From: Bacteroidota bacterium
GTDB taxonomy: Bacteria; Bacteroidota; Bacteroidia; Cytophagales; Cyclobacteriaceae
Direction of reading: 5' to 3'
NCBI GenBank assembly: GCA_023428695.1
Contig: JAEYWY010000025.1
Coordinates: 1-64,000 of the forward strand
Length of the DNA stretch: 64,000 nt
This document shows positions 15,465-24,366 of the stretch, piece after piece. The notes below the pieces were generated by a model. It made no database searches and was not told where the DNA came from. It saw only the letters and a program-made list of their open reading frames with translations. A program made the position numbers and the translations under genes. Every line of letters starts with the position of its first letter. The stretch's first letter is position 1.

Positions 15465-17273
15465 ATGCTATTGACCGGACATACATTCCACATACCCGTA
15501 ATGGGGTTGGCATTTACAATTGACTCACCGCTCAAAGTCGCGCGATTTGGAATCTCATCCGTCGTGTCGATCACCGAGGACCGACTGGTAGAGACGATGC
15601 GAAAGCACTACTACGGCGTGATTGACGAATACTTCAAGCCGATTTCTGAAAAAGATCCCGATCACCGGGCAAAGCGTATTACCGACTACCTTAACTTACT
15701 CAACCGCATGGTCAATGATCAGATTGAAAAACTCAGGTCGTTGCCTTTCAGAGCCGGCTCGGAGCTCGTCAAATATTTTGAGATGCTGCCTGTCGAAAGT
15801 AAGCTCCGTCAGTTGTACACCCGAATGATCGAGACAAAAAATAATCTTGAAAAGGAGTCTCTTCAGACTTTCCTGCGCAGCCAGGTCAAGCCCGGCAGCA
15901 TCGACGTCAACATCATGACAAAACTCGACAAGCCGTTCAAAGACAGCAGTGGCAACGATGTTCCCGAAAACTCCGACGCCCTCGCTGCATTACGCGGCTA
16001 TGCACTAAGTAATCTATCGAACTCATCTGTCGTCCTTTCCGCCGGAATGAATCCACGATTGTTCAACTATCTGGAGTCATTCCGCATATTTGACGCGACG
16101 GGATGGGGTGAATTCAAGAAACGAATCATCATCAAGGTAAGTGATTTCCGCTCCGCTCTTGTACAAGGCAAGATGCTTGCGAAAAAAGGAATATGGGTGA
16201 GTGAATTCCGGATCGAATCTGGTCTCAACTGCGGCGGCCACGCCTTTCCGACAGACGGCAGTCTGCTTGGTCCGATCCTGCAGGAGTTCAAAGACAAACG
16301 CGAAGAGCTTGCGACCGAATTGCATACAATTTACAACAGTGCATGCGATGGCCAGAAGCGGCCGTTGTTTGACAAACCACATCCGCAACGTGTAACGGTG
16401 CAGGGAGGCATCGGAACTGCCGAAGAAGATCGCTACCTGCGATCGTTCTATCAGGTGGATGCAACGGGATGGGGTACGCCATTCCTCCTTTGCCCGGAGG
16501 CCACTACTGTTGACGATACAACGCTTAAGCTGCTGCAAAAGGCCGGTAAGGATGACGTTGTCCTCAGTGTTAATTCTCCACTGGGTGTGCGTTTCCATTA
16601 TTTGAAGGGGACATCAGGCGAAAAGGAAAAAGAACGTCGGATCGACAACAACCGCCCTGGAAGCCCATGCACCGAAAAACACCTTGTTAACAACACAGAG
16701 TTCACCAGCGAACCGATTTGCACGGCATCACGCAAGTATCAGTCACTGAAGCTTGCACAGTTAAAAGATCTGCAACTCCCTCCGGATGAATATAACAAAC
16801 AGGTGCGCGCGGTTCTGGACAAGGAGTGCTTGTGTGTCGGGCTTAGCAATGCCGCCGCCTTCGTTTACAACGCACCGTTCGTACGCCGGACCACGGGAGT
16901 GACAATCTGCCCTGGCCCTAACATCACGAATTTTTCCAAAATTGTTTCCTTACGGGAAATGGTGGATCACATTTATGGACGTGGAAACGTCATGACAAAT
17001 CCCCATCGTCCGCACATGTTCATAAACGAACTCAGTCTTTATGTGTCCTATCTTAATGAATTGACTGCCACTCCTGCAGGAGACGCGCGTGCAGAGGCGC
17101 AGCGCACGAAGTTTGCCAACAACCTGCTTGCAGGCATAAGATACTATAGGGAGGAAAGCACACTTGTGAACGATGCTGTCTTTGAAGATGCACTGAACGA
17201 CGCGGAAGAACAGATCAAGGCCCTCCTGGAAGTTACCACTCCGGATTTGAAGGAAGACCGCGTGGTTGGTTAA
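15465..17273 (+). CDS. Cysteine-rich TIM-barrel-like protein of unknown function
   Basis: A 602-residue soluble protein I cannot assign to a characterised enzyme. Two segments recall FMN-binding nitronate monooxygenase / enoyl-reductase-type barrels: FRIESGLNCGGHAFP (residues 248-262; a GGH-type active-site loop) and VQGGIGTAEE (312-321), followed by GWGTPFLLCPEATTVD. The N-terminus (HIPVMGLAFTIDSPLKVARFGI) also resembles the first strand of that fold. The C-terminal third has five cysteines (402, 419, 455, 457, 482) that could hold a metal or Fe-S cluster. An FNR-like palindrome at the activator position upstream suggests expression under low oxygen. It stands alone, convergent with queD. 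Confidence 0.75.
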   Translation: MLLTGHTFHIPVMGLAFTIDSPLKVARFGISSVVSITEDRLVETMRKHYYGVIDEYFKPISEKDPDHRAKRITDYLNLLNRMVNDQIEKLRSLPFRAGSELVKYFEMLPVESKLRQLYTRMIETKNNLEKESLQTFLRSQVKPGSIDVNIMTKLDKPFKDSSGNDVPENSDALAALRGYALSNLSNSSVVLSAGMNPRLFNYLESFRIFDATGWGEFKKRIIIKVSDFRSALVQGKMLAKKGIWVSEFRIESGLNCGGHAFPTDGSLLGPILQEFKDKREELATELHTIYNSACDGQKRPLFDKPHPQRVTVQGGIGTAEEDRYLRSFYQVDATGWGTPFLLCPEATTVDDTTLKLLQKAGKDDVVLSVNSPLGVRFHYLKGTSGEKEKERRIDNNRPGSPCTEKHLVNNTEFTSEPICTASRKYQSLKLAQLKDLQLPPDEYNKQVRAVLDKECLCVGLSNAAAFVYNAPFVRRTTGVTICPGPNITNFSKIVSLREMVDHIYGRGNVMTNPHRPHMFINELSLYVSYLNELTATPAGDARAEAQRTKFANNLLAGIRYYREESTLVNDAVFEDALNDAEEQIKALLEVTTPDLKEDRVVG

Positions 17274-17285
17274 CGCCACGCGTTG

Positions 17286-17732
17286 CTAATCAACGTTATC
17301 GGAATGATACCATTCCGCAAAACTCGTCGCGGTTTCGCGTAGCATGACGGAATGAAGGATGAGATTTCCTTTGATTGCCTGTTGTAGACGGTGTACAAAA
17401 TCAAGAATCAGATTCTCAGCAGTAGGCTGATACGGAGTAAGAATAACTTTAGTCCCGATAGAACGAATTGTATCCACGCGCTCATCCTTGTCATAGAGCA
17501 CAAGTGCGTGATCGAAAACGTCAAGCACGTGTTCATGAACAATCTTCTTCACGACACCAAAATCAACCACCATGCCGTCATCCGGCGAGTCGGTGACTTC
17601 CTTGACCCGACCTGCGATAGTTACTGATAAATGATAAGAGTGCCCATGAATGTTCTCGCATTTGCCATCGTAATTCCGCAAGGCATGCGCCATTTCGAAT
17701 GAAAACTCTTTGGTGACGCGCAGCTTAGGCAT
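17286..17732 (-). CDS. queD: 6-carboxytetrahydropterin synthase family protein (QueD)
   Basis: A 148-residue PTPS/QueD-family protein; QueD makes 6-carboxy-tetrahydropterin for queuosine and other 7-deazapurines. The zinc-binding histidines are in FEMAHAL (His16) and NIHGHSYHL, the catalytic Cys is in GKCENIHGH, and a Glu lies near the C-terminus in LRETATSFAEW. Its start overlaps the end of nadB by 8 bp, so it is the last gene of the globin-nadA-nadB-queD operon. The link with NAD synthesis is positional only. Other PTPS activities remain possible. Confidence 0.88.
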   Translation of the reverse strand: MPKLRVTKEFSFEMAHALRNYDGKCENIHGHSYHLSVTIAGRVKEVTDSPDDGMVVDFGVVKKIVHEHVLDVFDHALVLYDKDERVDTIRSIGTKVILTPYQPTAENLILDFVHRLQQAIKGNLILHSVMLRETATSFAEWYHSDNVD

Positions 17733-19263
17733 GAGCGATCAGATCAGTGTTATGATACGTTCCGCGGTTTTCTTTTCGCGCCAACGAATGCTGAATGATT
17801 AGGCCTGCAACCTGACACATGTTTCGAAGTTCCCACCATCGCGCATTACCAGCTTCGCGATTCTGCTCAACTTGCCGGAGAAATTCGTTGACAATGTCGT
17901 GAAGCTGCGAGAGTCCTGTGTTTGTTCTCACAATGCCGGCATCCATCGCCATCGCATGACGGAGCTTACGGCGGTATTCATACAGATGCGAATCCGTCAT
18001 TCCGGAAAGTAATGTCCGATCAGTTTTTGCGTCCTGCGGAACGGGAATGCTGCTTATGTTTTTCTCAAGATCGAGAAATATCTCGTGTGCATATACAAGT
18101 GCCTCCAGTAATGAGTTCGAAGCAAGCCGGTTGGCCCCATGCAATCCCGTGCGACTACATTCACCACATGCGTATAAATTTGCGATCGACGTCCTCCCCT
18201 GGAGGTCTACGGCAACGCCGCCACATAGGTAATGTGCCGCCGGAGAAACCGGTACAGGTTCGCGTGTGATGTCGTATCCGTGCGATAAGCAGGAATTATA
18301 GATGAAAGGAAATTTCGCCTTCAAGTCGTCAGGGTCAAGATGACGACAGTCAACGTAAACACAAGCCGGTGCCTCCTGCAATTTCATTTCTTCATGGATA
18401 GCCTGCGAAACGATATCGCGTGACGCGAGTTCACCACGCTGGTCGTAGCGAAATAGAAACCGTTCTTCGTCGCGCGTTACGAGATGTGCACCAAAACCAC
18501 GTAGCGCTTCCGATATAAGAAACGAAGGGGCATCGTTGTTGGAATGAAACGCGGTTGGATGGAATTGTACAAACTCCATATCGCTTATTTCAGCACCGGC
18601 GCGTAACGCCATCGCTATTCCGTCGCCGGTTGCAACTGCAGGATTTGTCGTGTTGCTGTAGACCTGCCCTACACCACCGGTACACAGTACGGTGGCACGG
18701 GCAGAAATTGTTTTGAATAATCTGTTCCGGACGTCCAAAACATGTGCACCTGTACATGACGTTACACCATCGCGTAACTCAGAAACCAGATCAAGTGCGA
18801 AATGGTGATCAAGCAAGGTCACATTTGACAATGTACCCACATGTCGAAGCAACGCATCGGCTATTTGGAAACCTGTCGAATCCTTGTAGTGAATAATCCG
18901 GTGAGCGGTATGACCTCCCTCTCTTCCAAGTGCAAGATTTCCGGTTGCGTCGCGGTCGAATTGAACTCCCCATTCAATTAATTCGCGCAACCGACCCGGC
19001 CCTTCCTTAACAACTTTTTCCACGACAGCCGGGTCGCATAACCCCGCTCCCGCAAGCAACGTATCCTGTACATGCCGGTCAAATGAATCCGCACTGCTAT
19101 CAAGGACAATTGCAATACCTCCCTGCGCGTAACGTGTGTTGGATTCGAGACCGTTATCCTTGGTCACAACTGTAATCGAAAGATGTGGCAACCATTTCGC
19201 GGCTTTCGCTACCAGAGAAAGCCCGGCTATTCCACCACCAATTACCAATACGTCGGTTGTCAT
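17725..19263 (-). CDS. nadB: L-aspartate oxidase NadB
   Basis: A 512-residue flavoprotein oxidising L-aspartate to iminoaspartate, the first step of de novo NAD synthesis. The N-terminal FAD-binding GGGIAGLSL is near residue 8; TRYAQGGIA near residue 43, EGGHTAHRI near residue 116 and ECSRTGLHGANRLASNSLLEA near residue 372 are family signatures. The C-terminal helical domain is present. It overlaps nadA by 4 bp and queD by 8 bp. The enzyme can use fumarate instead of oxygen, which fits the presumed FNR-type control of this operon. Confidence 0.96.
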   Translation of the reverse strand: MTTDVLVIGGGIAGLSLVAKAAKWLPHLSITVVTKDNGLESNTRYAQGGIAIVLDSSADSFDRHVQDTLLAGAGLCDPAVVEKVVKEGPGRLRELIEWGVQFDRDATGNLALGREGGHTAHRIIHYKDSTGFQIADALLRHVGTLSNVTLLDHHFALDLVSELRDGVTSCTGAHVLDVRNRLFKTISARATVLCTGGVGQVYSNTTNPAVATGDGIAMALRAGAEISDMEFVQFHPTAFHSNNDAPSFLISEALRGFGAHLVTRDEERFLFRYDQRGELASRDIVSQAIHEEMKLQEAPACVYVDCRHLDPDDLKAKFPFIYNSCLSHGYDITREPVPVSPAAHYLCGGVAVDLQGRTSIANLYACGECSRTGLHGANRLASNSLLEALVYAHEIFLDLEKNISSIPVPQDAKTDRTLLSGMTDSHLYEYRRKLRHAMAMDAGIVRTNTGLSQLHDIVNEFLRQVEQNREAGNARWWELRNMCQVAGLIIQHSLARKENRGTYHNTDLIAHA

Positions 19264-20228
19264 AACACAGTGATCTTCGACAGGTCCAGCATTCTTTGAA
19301 TAGGAATCCGGGCGCGTTCGGCCAGATCGTTATCGAGTACGATTTCGGGTTGTTCAGACTGAAGACAGTGAAGAATTTTTTCGAGAGTCGTCAGACGCAT
19401 AAAAGCACATTGGCTGCAGGCACAAGTGTTATCTTCACGTGTTGGTGCCGGGATCAGATGTTTCGACGGAACCTGTTTACTCATCTCATACAGGATACCC
19501 TCTTCCGTCGCAACAATAAACGCCTCGTTCTTGCTTTCGCGTACGTATTTGATCATGCCGGCAGTAGATCCGATGTACGTCGCAACTTTTAGGATATGCG
19601 CTTCAGATTCAGGATGCGCAATAATCTCCGCGGTGGGATTTTGTGCATGAAGCGCGAGCAGTTTGTCAATCGAAAATGCTTCGTGAACGATACAGGCACC
19701 GTCCCACAATTTCATTTCACGGCCGGTCTTCTGTATCAGGTAGCGCCCTAGATTTTTGTCGGGCACGAAAATCAACTGCTCTTCCGGTGGAAACGAACGA
19801 ATCACGGCTTCGGCATTGGCAGATGTGCAAATGACATCACTTACGGCCTTAACCTCCGCGGAGCAGTTCACATAACTGATAACGCGATGATCGGGATACT
19901 TCCGCCTGAGATCGAGAACGTCCTGCGCGGTACATCCGTCTGCGAGGGAGCAACCCGCGTTAAGGTCGGGTAATAAAACTTTTTTTGAGGGATTAATGAT
20001 TTTCGCTGTCTCTGCCATGAAGTACACGCCGGCAAAGACGATCATGTCCGCCTGTGTATCCGCTGCCTGTTGTGACAGGCCGAGGCTGTCACCTATGTAA
20101 TCAGCGATATCCTGAACGGATTGATCCTGATAGTAGTGGGCGAGAATTACAGAATTCTTCTCCTTACGAAGAACATTTATTTGTTGGATAATGTCGTCGT
20201 TGGAGGATGGGGCGAGGTGCATGTTCAT
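19260..20228 (-). CDS. nadA: Quinolinate synthase NadA
   Basis: A 322-residue 4Fe-4S enzyme that condenses iminoaspartate with dihydroxyacetone phosphate to quinolinate. The three cluster cysteines appear in NAGCSLADGC (near residue 94), YVNCSAEVKAVSD-type context and the C-terminal NTCACSQCAFM. HYYQ, GDSLGLS and FAGVYFMAETAKI near the start are typical. It starts only 12 bases after the truncated-haemoglobin gene and overlaps nadB, so all are one operon. NadA's cluster is oxygen- and NO-sensitive, so co-expression with a globin could protect it; that is inference. Confidence 0.96.
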   Translation of the reverse strand: MNMHLAPSSNDDIIQQINVLRKEKNSVILAHYYQDQSVQDIADYIGDSLGLSQQAADTQADMIVFAGVYFMAETAKIINPSKKVLLPDLNAGCSLADGCTAQDVLDLRRKYPDHRVISYVNCSAEVKAVSDVICTSANAEAVIRSFPPEEQLIFVPDKNLGRYLIQKTGREMKLWDGACIVHEAFSIDKLLALHAQNPTAEIIAHPESEAHILKVATYIGSTAGMIKYVRESKNEAFIVATEEGILYEMSKQVPSKHLIPAPTREDNTCACSQCAFMRLTTLEKILHCLQSEQPEIVLDNDLAERARIPIQRMLDLSKITVL

Positions 20229-20240
20229 TATTCGAAAAAC

Positions 20241-20612
20241 TCATTTGTCAACCTGCTGTTCTGACAAACCGAGCTTGTGTTGAAAGACTCCTGCTATGGC
20301 TGTAGCCCGCATTTTTATCTCTTCCGCTGTTTTGCCGGCAAAGTGTTCATCGACGACTGCCGTAAACAAACCAATCCACGCTCGAAAATGCGCTGCTTCT
20401 ATAGAACGTCCGATGTGACTGGCAAACGGATTACCACGGTATGATTGCTCGCCGAGTATCATCGACGCCCAAAAACTCTGCATCACCGGGAGGTGTTTAT
20501 CCCAGTCAACATGACTGAAAAATGGAGCCATGTCAGAATCAAGCCGGACCCTGTCATAAAAAATCCGAACCAGAAGTTCGATATCGTCCCTGTTACGAAT
20601 ATCCCTTTTCAT
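20241..20612 (-). CDS. Group III truncated haemoglobin
   Basis: A 123-residue truncated globin of group III. Landmarks are the N-terminal helix RDDIELLVRIFYDRV, the FFSHVDWDKHLPVMQSFWASMILG segment (helices B-E), YRGNPFASH, and the proximal-histidine helix AAHFRAWIGLFTAVVDEHF. These proteins bind O2 or NO and some act in NO or peroxide detoxification. It is the first gene of an operon continuing into nadA-nadB-queD with 12 bases between. The promoter has an FNR-like palindrome centred at -42. Confidence 0.92.
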   Translation of the reverse strand: MKRDIRNRDDIELLVRIFYDRVRLDSDMAPFFSHVDWDKHLPVMQSFWASMILGEQSYRGNPFASHIGRSIEAAHFRAWIGLFTAVVDEHFAGKTAEEIKMRATAIAGVFQHKLGLSEQQVDK

Positions 20613-20678
20613 TATCTAACCTCATGAATCCAACCTGGCACCAGATCGCAATTTTACCATTGGAACGCGGGGAAAATA

Positions 20679-20690
20679 TGATTTCGATCA
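20679..20690. promoter_or_regulatory. FNR-like site TGATTTCGATCA of the globin-nad operon
   Basis: An exact TGAT-N4-ATCA palindrome. On the minus strand TAAAATTG (20656-20649), one mismatch from TAnnTTTG, predicts a transcript start near 20643. This puts the palindrome centre at about -41.5, the classic activator position. The site also overlaps the stop of the neighbouring gene at 20688. Confidence 0.65.
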
Positions 20691-21929
20691 TGCTCCTCTA
20701 ATTTTTTCCCTAAACCCCAAGTTCTCAGGAGATTCCGTCGCTCTCGTGTGCGATTCCGGCCGAAACGAATGCAAGAGAATTCCAACAAAGCCCAGGAACA
20801 TCAATGCAGAAAGAGAAAAAACCAGAATCGGAGTCACCGCTGCGACCGACGGTATGAACGGTGTGGCTGCCAATACCGTCTCTGAAAGGACGAAGCCCAG
20901 AATCAAAAACACAACCCAGATCCGAGATACCTTGTCCTGCACAAACCTTTCCTCGAGATACCACGCGATCATTCCGAAACTAATCACGCCGACAAGCACC
21001 ACGTGAAGGTACGCGATCACCAGGTGTCGGTTTTGATATGCCATGTCTGCGATCGTCGGGTGTGACGATGCAAGCTGCAGAACCACCTTAAGCAACAGCC
21101 CTGCCGTTGCAAGGTTCACCAGCAACTTCCCACCCGACGTATGTGCGAGATCATTAAACGCCTTCGTCTTAATGATTGCGCCACCAATAACAACCAGCGC
21201 ATACACCTGCAGGACAGCGCCGACAAAGCCAGCAACATTCCAGATCAGCGGAGGATGCGCCCATAGCAACGACAGCGCGTACGTCAACACAACGCCGATG
21301 ACAAGTGCCTGAAGGGGTTTCTTCAATCCGGGTAGTTTGCTCGCAAATCCACGTCGCTGAAGAATGGCGGCGAAAACGGAAAGCAATCCAAACAGGAAAA
21401 CCCCGTTGTATTGAAAATGCAGGTAGAAATAAATCGCGAAATAATACCACTTGCTACCGCTGCCGCCATTTGCCATGATTGGCCCTAGTGCAAAAGGCCC
21501 CACAGACGAAATCAGAAAGAACACAAGCGCTACTTTTGCCAGGCGTATGGACGCAACCTCGGATCCGCGCGTATCACGCATGAATCGCACACAAAAATAT
21601 CCCGATGTCAACGTATGGGCTATGGATAGTGGAATGGTTACAAATCCGTAACCCTGCACAGGAAACGCGAGCAACATTAAGACAATAAGGATCTGGTTAA
21701 TGACAAATACGCGGCGATAGGCACCTTTCAGTTCCCCAAATGTATCACGCACAAAAGTCAGGTTAAAAAAGTTGAAAACCCAGCCAAGGAACATAACATG
21801 TGAATGCGTATGCAACCAGTTTCCATAAATCAAGCCTTCCGTTGGACTAACAAATTGCCATCGCAGTACTACGCCCAGCCCGGCCGATATGACCAGAAAT
21901 ATGAGCGGAATACTAAGTGCTTTTCGCAT
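20688..21929 (-). CDS. Polytopic membrane protein with haem-copper-oxidase-like His motif
   Basis: A 413-residue protein with about 12 membrane helices. Near residue 40 it has WLHTHSHVMFLGWVFNFF, like the haem-ligand helix of NorB/cbb3-type oxidase subunit I; further histidines are HFQYNG (near 170), AHPPLIWN, and NRHLVIAYLHVVLVG (near 300). The full Cu-B ligand set cannot be confirmed by eye, so it may be a haem-binding relative and not an active oxidase. It overlaps the NnrS-like gene upstream by 17 bp, forming a two-gene operon behind an FNR-like site, next to a globin. This suggests NO or low-oxygen physiology. Confidence 0.75.
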   Translation of the reverse strand: MRKALSIPLIFLVISAGLGVVLRWQFVSPTEGLIYGNWLHTHSHVMFLGWVFNFFNLTFVRDTFGELKGAYRRVFVINQILIVLMLLAFPVQGYGFVTIPLSIAHTLTSGYFCVRFMRDTRGSEVASIRLAKVALVFFLISSVGPFALGPIMANGGSGSKWYYFAIYFYLHFQYNGVFLFGLLSVFAAILQRRGFASKLPGLKKPLQALVIGVVLTYALSLLWAHPPLIWNVAGFVGAVLQVYALVVIGGAIIKTKAFNDLAHTSGGKLLVNLATAGLLLKVVLQLASSHPTIADMAYQNRHLVIAYLHVVLVGVISFGMIAWYLEERFVQDKVSRIWVVFLILGFVLSETVLAATPFIPSVAAVTPILVFSLSALMFLGFVGILLHSFRPESHTRATESPENLGFREKIRGA

Positions 21930-22977
21930 GACGCAGACTTTTTATCGTGACCGTGATTAGCGTTGCAAAGTAAAGCAATATCGCGAGTCCGTTCAGATAT
22001 CCGGCCGGAAGTCTGAACGAATGATCCAGGAGATTGATATCGGCGCCGATCCGGACAATCAACGATGTATGCAGAAGTACCAGCGGAGCATACAAAAAGC
22101 GGTGATAAGGTTTGACCATCAGGCCGAGTACACCCGGGAGAATTACCGGTCCATGCGCGAATATCATCGAGAAAACAAATCCCAGAAAGAACATATGGAC
22201 AAAAGCATCGTAGGCGTAGGCGAGATCTGGGAGCGCGATGAAGAATATTCCCGTGAGCAAAAGTGAAAAATATCCCAATAACAATGCGACACTTGTAAAG
22301 CGGATCAGCCCTTTCTTTCCAAGGTTAATCCGGACAACATCGTGACGCATCAACCAAACTGCGATACCTACTAATGCGATTCCGGAAACGTAATTTCCAG
22401 ACGCATGAAAAGAGAGTAGAATCCCCAATACGAACACACAAAGCATCGCGACCAGCAATCGTTTGTCATTTTTTGTGACCGGAAGGAATTTTGAGAGTTC
22501 TAAACGTTCCGATACGATCGTAAACAGCAAAAATGCAATCCACCAGGGTAGTGCCGAAGGGTAGAAGGAACGTGACAGCAGCACATTATTTCCGATGCAC
22601 AGCGAAATCCCGCCCGCAAACATTAACCAGAAATGCAACTCACGATGCAGGTAGAGGTAGAACAAAAAAACTCCGCTAAGCCCGGCACTTGCCGCAATTA
22701 GTAGCAATACACCAGCTGCAAAATGACCAGTCCACAACAATACAACGCTTGCGGCACTGGCAAGTGGTATCAGGAGGAGCCAACGCTTCTTCAGTGGAAT
22801 AACTTTTTCCAATGCGATCAGTGTTCCGAGAAAACCACCCACCATGATGGCCCCGTGATGCAGGTAGCCGGTGAGAAAAACATTCGTCGCGCCCATCCTG
22901 CCAAGACCGGCATAGACACCGAAGGCCAGATTGGCAACAACAAAAAGAAGGACCGGTATCAGAGCCGCGCGTTTCAC
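21913..22977 (-). CDS. NnrS-like haem-copper membrane protein
   Basis: A 354-residue protein with about 11-12 helices. The segment AYDAFVHMFFLGFVFSMIFAHGPVILPGVLGL (about residues 258-289) resembles NnrS, a haem- and copper-containing membrane protein that protects against nitrosative stress; a second histidine helix is GYLHHGAIMVGG near residue 38. I start at GTG 22977 (MKRAALIPVLL gives a proper first helix); an in-frame TTG lies three codons upstream. It overlaps the next gene by 17 bp. An FNR-like palindrome with one mismatch lies about 60 bp upstream. Confidence 0.75.
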   Translation of the reverse strand: MKRAALIPVLLFVVANLAFGVYAGLGRMGATNVFLTGYLHHGAIMVGGFLGTLIALEKVIPLKKRWLLLIPLASAASVVLLWTGHFAAGVLLLIAASAGLSGVFLFYLYLHRELHFWLMFAGGISLCIGNNVLLSRSFYPSALPWWIAFLLFTIVSERLELSKFLPVTKNDKRLLVAMLCVFVLGILLSFHASGNYVSGIALVGIAVWLMRHDVVRINLGKKGLIRFTSVALLLGYFSLLLTGIFFIALPDLAYAYDAFVHMFFLGFVFSMIFAHGPVILPGVLGLMVKPYHRFLYAPLVLLHTSLIVRIGADINLLDHSFRLPAGYLNGLAILLYFATLITVTIKSLRHAKST

Positions 22978-23036
22978 AATAGGCAAAGAACGGGACGGAT
23001 TACCTGGTGAAGTATGGAAAAAATTCTGCTTTTCTC

Positions 23037-23048
23037 TGACATTTATCA
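23037..23048. promoter_or_regulatory. FNR-like site (TGACATTTATCA) before the NnrS-like gene
   Basis: TGAC-N4-ATCA differs from the three perfect sites in this window by one base. It lies 60-71 bases before the start codon of the NnrS-like operon, and about 90 bases before the divergent lactonase gene, so it might act on either. Confidence 0.4.
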
Positions 23049-23139
23049 GTATTCCGCATCAAAATCGGACTCTGGCTAACATAATGTACGGTCGGCTGGA
23101 TTTAAGCCCCTATTTCGAATATATTTACAGCCTGTCTGT

Positions 23140-24276
23140 ATGAAGAAGTTAATCCTCTTATTCGCGCTGCTGATTCCGGCATGCGCATTCAGCCAACCGA
23201 AAAAAGAGATCATTTACGTTGGAACCTATTCGGTAAGGGATAGTAAAGGCATTTACGTATTTGAATTAAATCGTGTGAAGGGTACACTCAAGCTGATTCA
23301 GACAGTCATAGATCGCAACAGTCCTTCGTTTCTGGCCGTGCATCCTTCCGGGAAGTTTTTGTATTCGGTGAATTCATCAGGTATTGAAGGCTACGAAGAC
23401 TCCGGGTCAGTATCTGCGTTCAGCATCGATCCGAAAACCGGGAAGCTGACATTTATCAACCATGTTTCATCCTTTGGAGACGGTCCCTGTCACATCGCTG
23501 TCGACTGGAACGGAGACTGGGCATTTGTCTCAAACTACAATGAAGGCAACTTCGTTGTAATTCCGATTTTTGAAGACGGGTCGTTGGGGGCCATTTCGGA
23601 TTCCAAAAAATATTCCGGAAGCAGCGTAAACAAATCGCGGCAGGAAAAGCCGCACATTCATTCTGCACGGATATCAAAGGACAACAAATACGTTTACGTT
23701 TCGGATCTCGGAACCGACAAGATTTACACCTATTCGATTGATGCTGCCAATGGCAAAATTTCACCAGCTACAAAATCAGAAGTGTCAGTGGCGCCCGGTG
23801 CAGGCCCGCGTCATCTCGCGTTGCATCCAAATGGCAATTTTGCGTACTCTGCTGAAGAACTCACTTCAACCGTCGGCGTTTTTTCGATCGATCGCACAAG
23901 TGGTGCACTGACTATCATTCAGGACACCGTGCGATCGCTACCAACATCGTTCAACGGTTCAAACACGAGCGCAGAAATTCAGACCGATGCCGCAGGGAAA
24001 CACCTTTACATGTCCAACCGCGGTGCCGATGTGCTTTCTGTTTTTTCCATTGAACCCACAGGCAAGATCAAGTTTGTCGGGACGCAGTCAACAATGGGAA
24101 AGACGCCGCGTAATTTTCTCGTGGATCGTCGTGGTAAATTTATCTGGGTTGCCAATCAGGATTCGGATTTGATTACGATTTTCAGAATCGACAACAAGAC
24201 CGGCATGCCAGTCTTTACCGGTAATAAAGTGAAGGTCCCTTCGCCGGTATGTATCCGTCATCTCATCCTCAATTAA
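23140..24276 (+). CDS. Exported lactonase-family beta-propeller protein
   Basis: A 378-residue protein of the seven-bladed propeller lactonase family (PF10282; 6-phosphogluconolactonase/Pgl-like, also muconate-cyclase-like). Signal peptide MKKLILLFALLIPACAFSQ. Repeated propeller blades contain FLAVHPSGKFLYSVN, HIAVDWNGDWAFVSNYN, RHLALHPNGNFAYSAEE and NFLVDRRGKFIWVANQDSD. Export argues against a purely cytoplasmic pentose-phosphate role; an extracytoplasmic lactone substrate is more likely. A TATATTTA element (23120-23127) lies 12 bases before the ATG. Confidence 0.88.
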   Translation: MKKLILLFALLIPACAFSQPKKEIIYVGTYSVRDSKGIYVFELNRVKGTLKLIQTVIDRNSPSFLAVHPSGKFLYSVNSSGIEGYEDSGSVSAFSIDPKTGKLTFINHVSSFGDGPCHIAVDWNGDWAFVSNYNEGNFVVIPIFEDGSLGAISDSKKYSGSSVNKSRQEKPHIHSARISKDNKYVYVSDLGTDKIYTYSIDAANGKISPATKSEVSVAPGAGPRHLALHPNGNFAYSAEELTSTVGVFSIDRTSGALTIIQDTVRSLPTSFNGSNTSAEIQTDAAGKHLYMSNRGADVLSVFSIEPTGKIKFVGTQSTMGKTPRNFLVDRRGKFIWVANQDSDLITIFRIDNKTGMPVFTGNKVKVPSPVCIRHLILN

Positions 24277-24366
24277 TCTGACAAACTGCCCGCCCTGGAG
24301 TGTGTTTACCCAGCGTTTTGTCCGGGCCATGCGTAATCCTACTGGCAAAATTTCCGAAAAGTTTGA

